DNA of 64,000 bases, from contig NZ_JAJJZG010000008.1 of the NCBI RefSeq assembly GCF_021028995.1, forward strand, positions 62,001 through 126,000, read 5' to 3'. The stretch is from Halobacterium sp. KA-4. Lineage in GTDB: Archaea > Halobacteriota > Halobacteria > Halobacteriales > Halobacteriaceae. Numbering within the stretch: the first letter of the stretch is position 1; each line of letters starts with the position of its first letter. The position numbers were made by a program, and so were the translations under genes. The notes beneath the pieces were generated by a model. That model was not told the DNA's origin and did not search any database. It was given only the letters and a program-made list of their open reading frames with translations. Shown here one piece after another: positions 63,881 to 64,000 of this stretch.

Positions 63881-64000
63881 GTCTCTTTGCTCACCTCCGC
63901 CCAGAGCGTTTCGAGGCGCTCGTCCGTGGACTGCGACGGCCGCGTGACGCCGACGTCGAGCATCCGGTCCTCGTCGAGCTGGATGACGACTTCCTCGAAG
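63877..64000 (-). CDS. C-terminus of probable HTH regulator (cut by window edge)
   Basis: The last about 40 codons of a gene that continues past the window: FEEVVIQLDEDRMLDVGVTR, then PSQSTDERLETLWAEVSKET and a stop at 63877-63879. It overlaps the DUF7521-like start by four bases. The position and the fragment fit the winged-helix transcription regulators that precede DUF7521 genes in haloarchaea, but the DNA-binding part lies outside the window. Confidence 0.55.
   Translation of the reverse strand, partial: FEEVVIQLDEDRMLDVGVTRPSQSTDERLETLWAEVSKET

Overview
The window is chromosomal DNA of a haloarchaeon (class Halobacteria). The proteins are strongly acidic, GC content is high, and secreted proteins carry twin-arginine plus lipobox signals. 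Archaeal markers include the chromosomal protein MC1, the family D DNA polymerase small subunit, ribosomal protein S6e, archaeal PheS/PheT/TrpS and a tandem-repeat tRNA splicing endonuclease. The rRNA operon has the order 16S, tRNA-Ala, 23S, 5S, tRNA-Cys, with bulge-helix-bulge processing stems. The genus cannot be fixed by eye; a Halobacterium-like organism is plausible. Several genes have a TATA-like element only 25-30 bases before the start codon, as expected for leaderless transcripts.

Layout. 1-5.0 kb: a truncated Hvo_1808-type lipoprotein, an isochorismatase-fold hydrolase, a PsiE-like membrane protein, an M23-like protein, a lipoate ligase-family protein and dihydroorotase. 5.1-12.8 kb: carbamate kinase, then a dipeptide/oligopeptide ABC importer operon on the minus strand. 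Its single ATPase gene fuses both ATPases and carries a large insertion. 12.9-20.2 kb: small conserved haloarchaeal proteins, three universal stress proteins, a GNAT acetyltransferase, a DHH phosphoesterase and S6e. 20.2-26.8 kb: a nitrous-oxide reductase operon (halocyanin, NosZ, NosB-like membrane protein, NosD, NosF, NosY). 27-33 kb: beta-CASP nuclease, siroheme nitrite/sulfite reductase, small zinc-finger and micro-proteins, and an M20 deacylase. 33.1-40.7 kb: tRNA-Lys on the plus strand, two membrane proteins, then the rRNA operon on the minus strand with about five repeated promoters. 40.9-51.9 kb: MC1, an AbrB-like protein with pyrD, pheST, trpS-endA, a four-zinc-ribbon NucS-like protein and a Ski2/Hel308-type helicase. 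52.1-60 kb: a MATE exporter, lipoyl synthase and the four-gene 2-oxoacid dehydrogenase complex. 60-64 kb: prephenate dehydratase, PolD small subunit, signal peptidase, and a DUF7521 protein with its HTH partner cut by the window end.

How they work together. The 2-oxoacid dehydrogenase genes sit directly after lipA, and a ligase-family lipoate protein lies elsewhere in the window, so cofactor supply and complex are both represented. The nos operon gives the last step of denitrification (N2O to N2), with halocyanin as the likely electron donor. Pyrimidine synthesis is represented by pyrC and pyrD, although they are not adjacent. Translation is represented by pheS, pheT, trpS, endA, S6e, three tRNAs and the rRNA operon.

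The most unusual features are the inserted region in the OppD half of the fused ATPase, a run of seven hairpins between tRNA-Ala and 23S, related intergenic inverted repeats at several sites, and a dyad with flanking direct repeats before the nos operon. I see no insertion sequence, prophage, CRISPR array or defence island.
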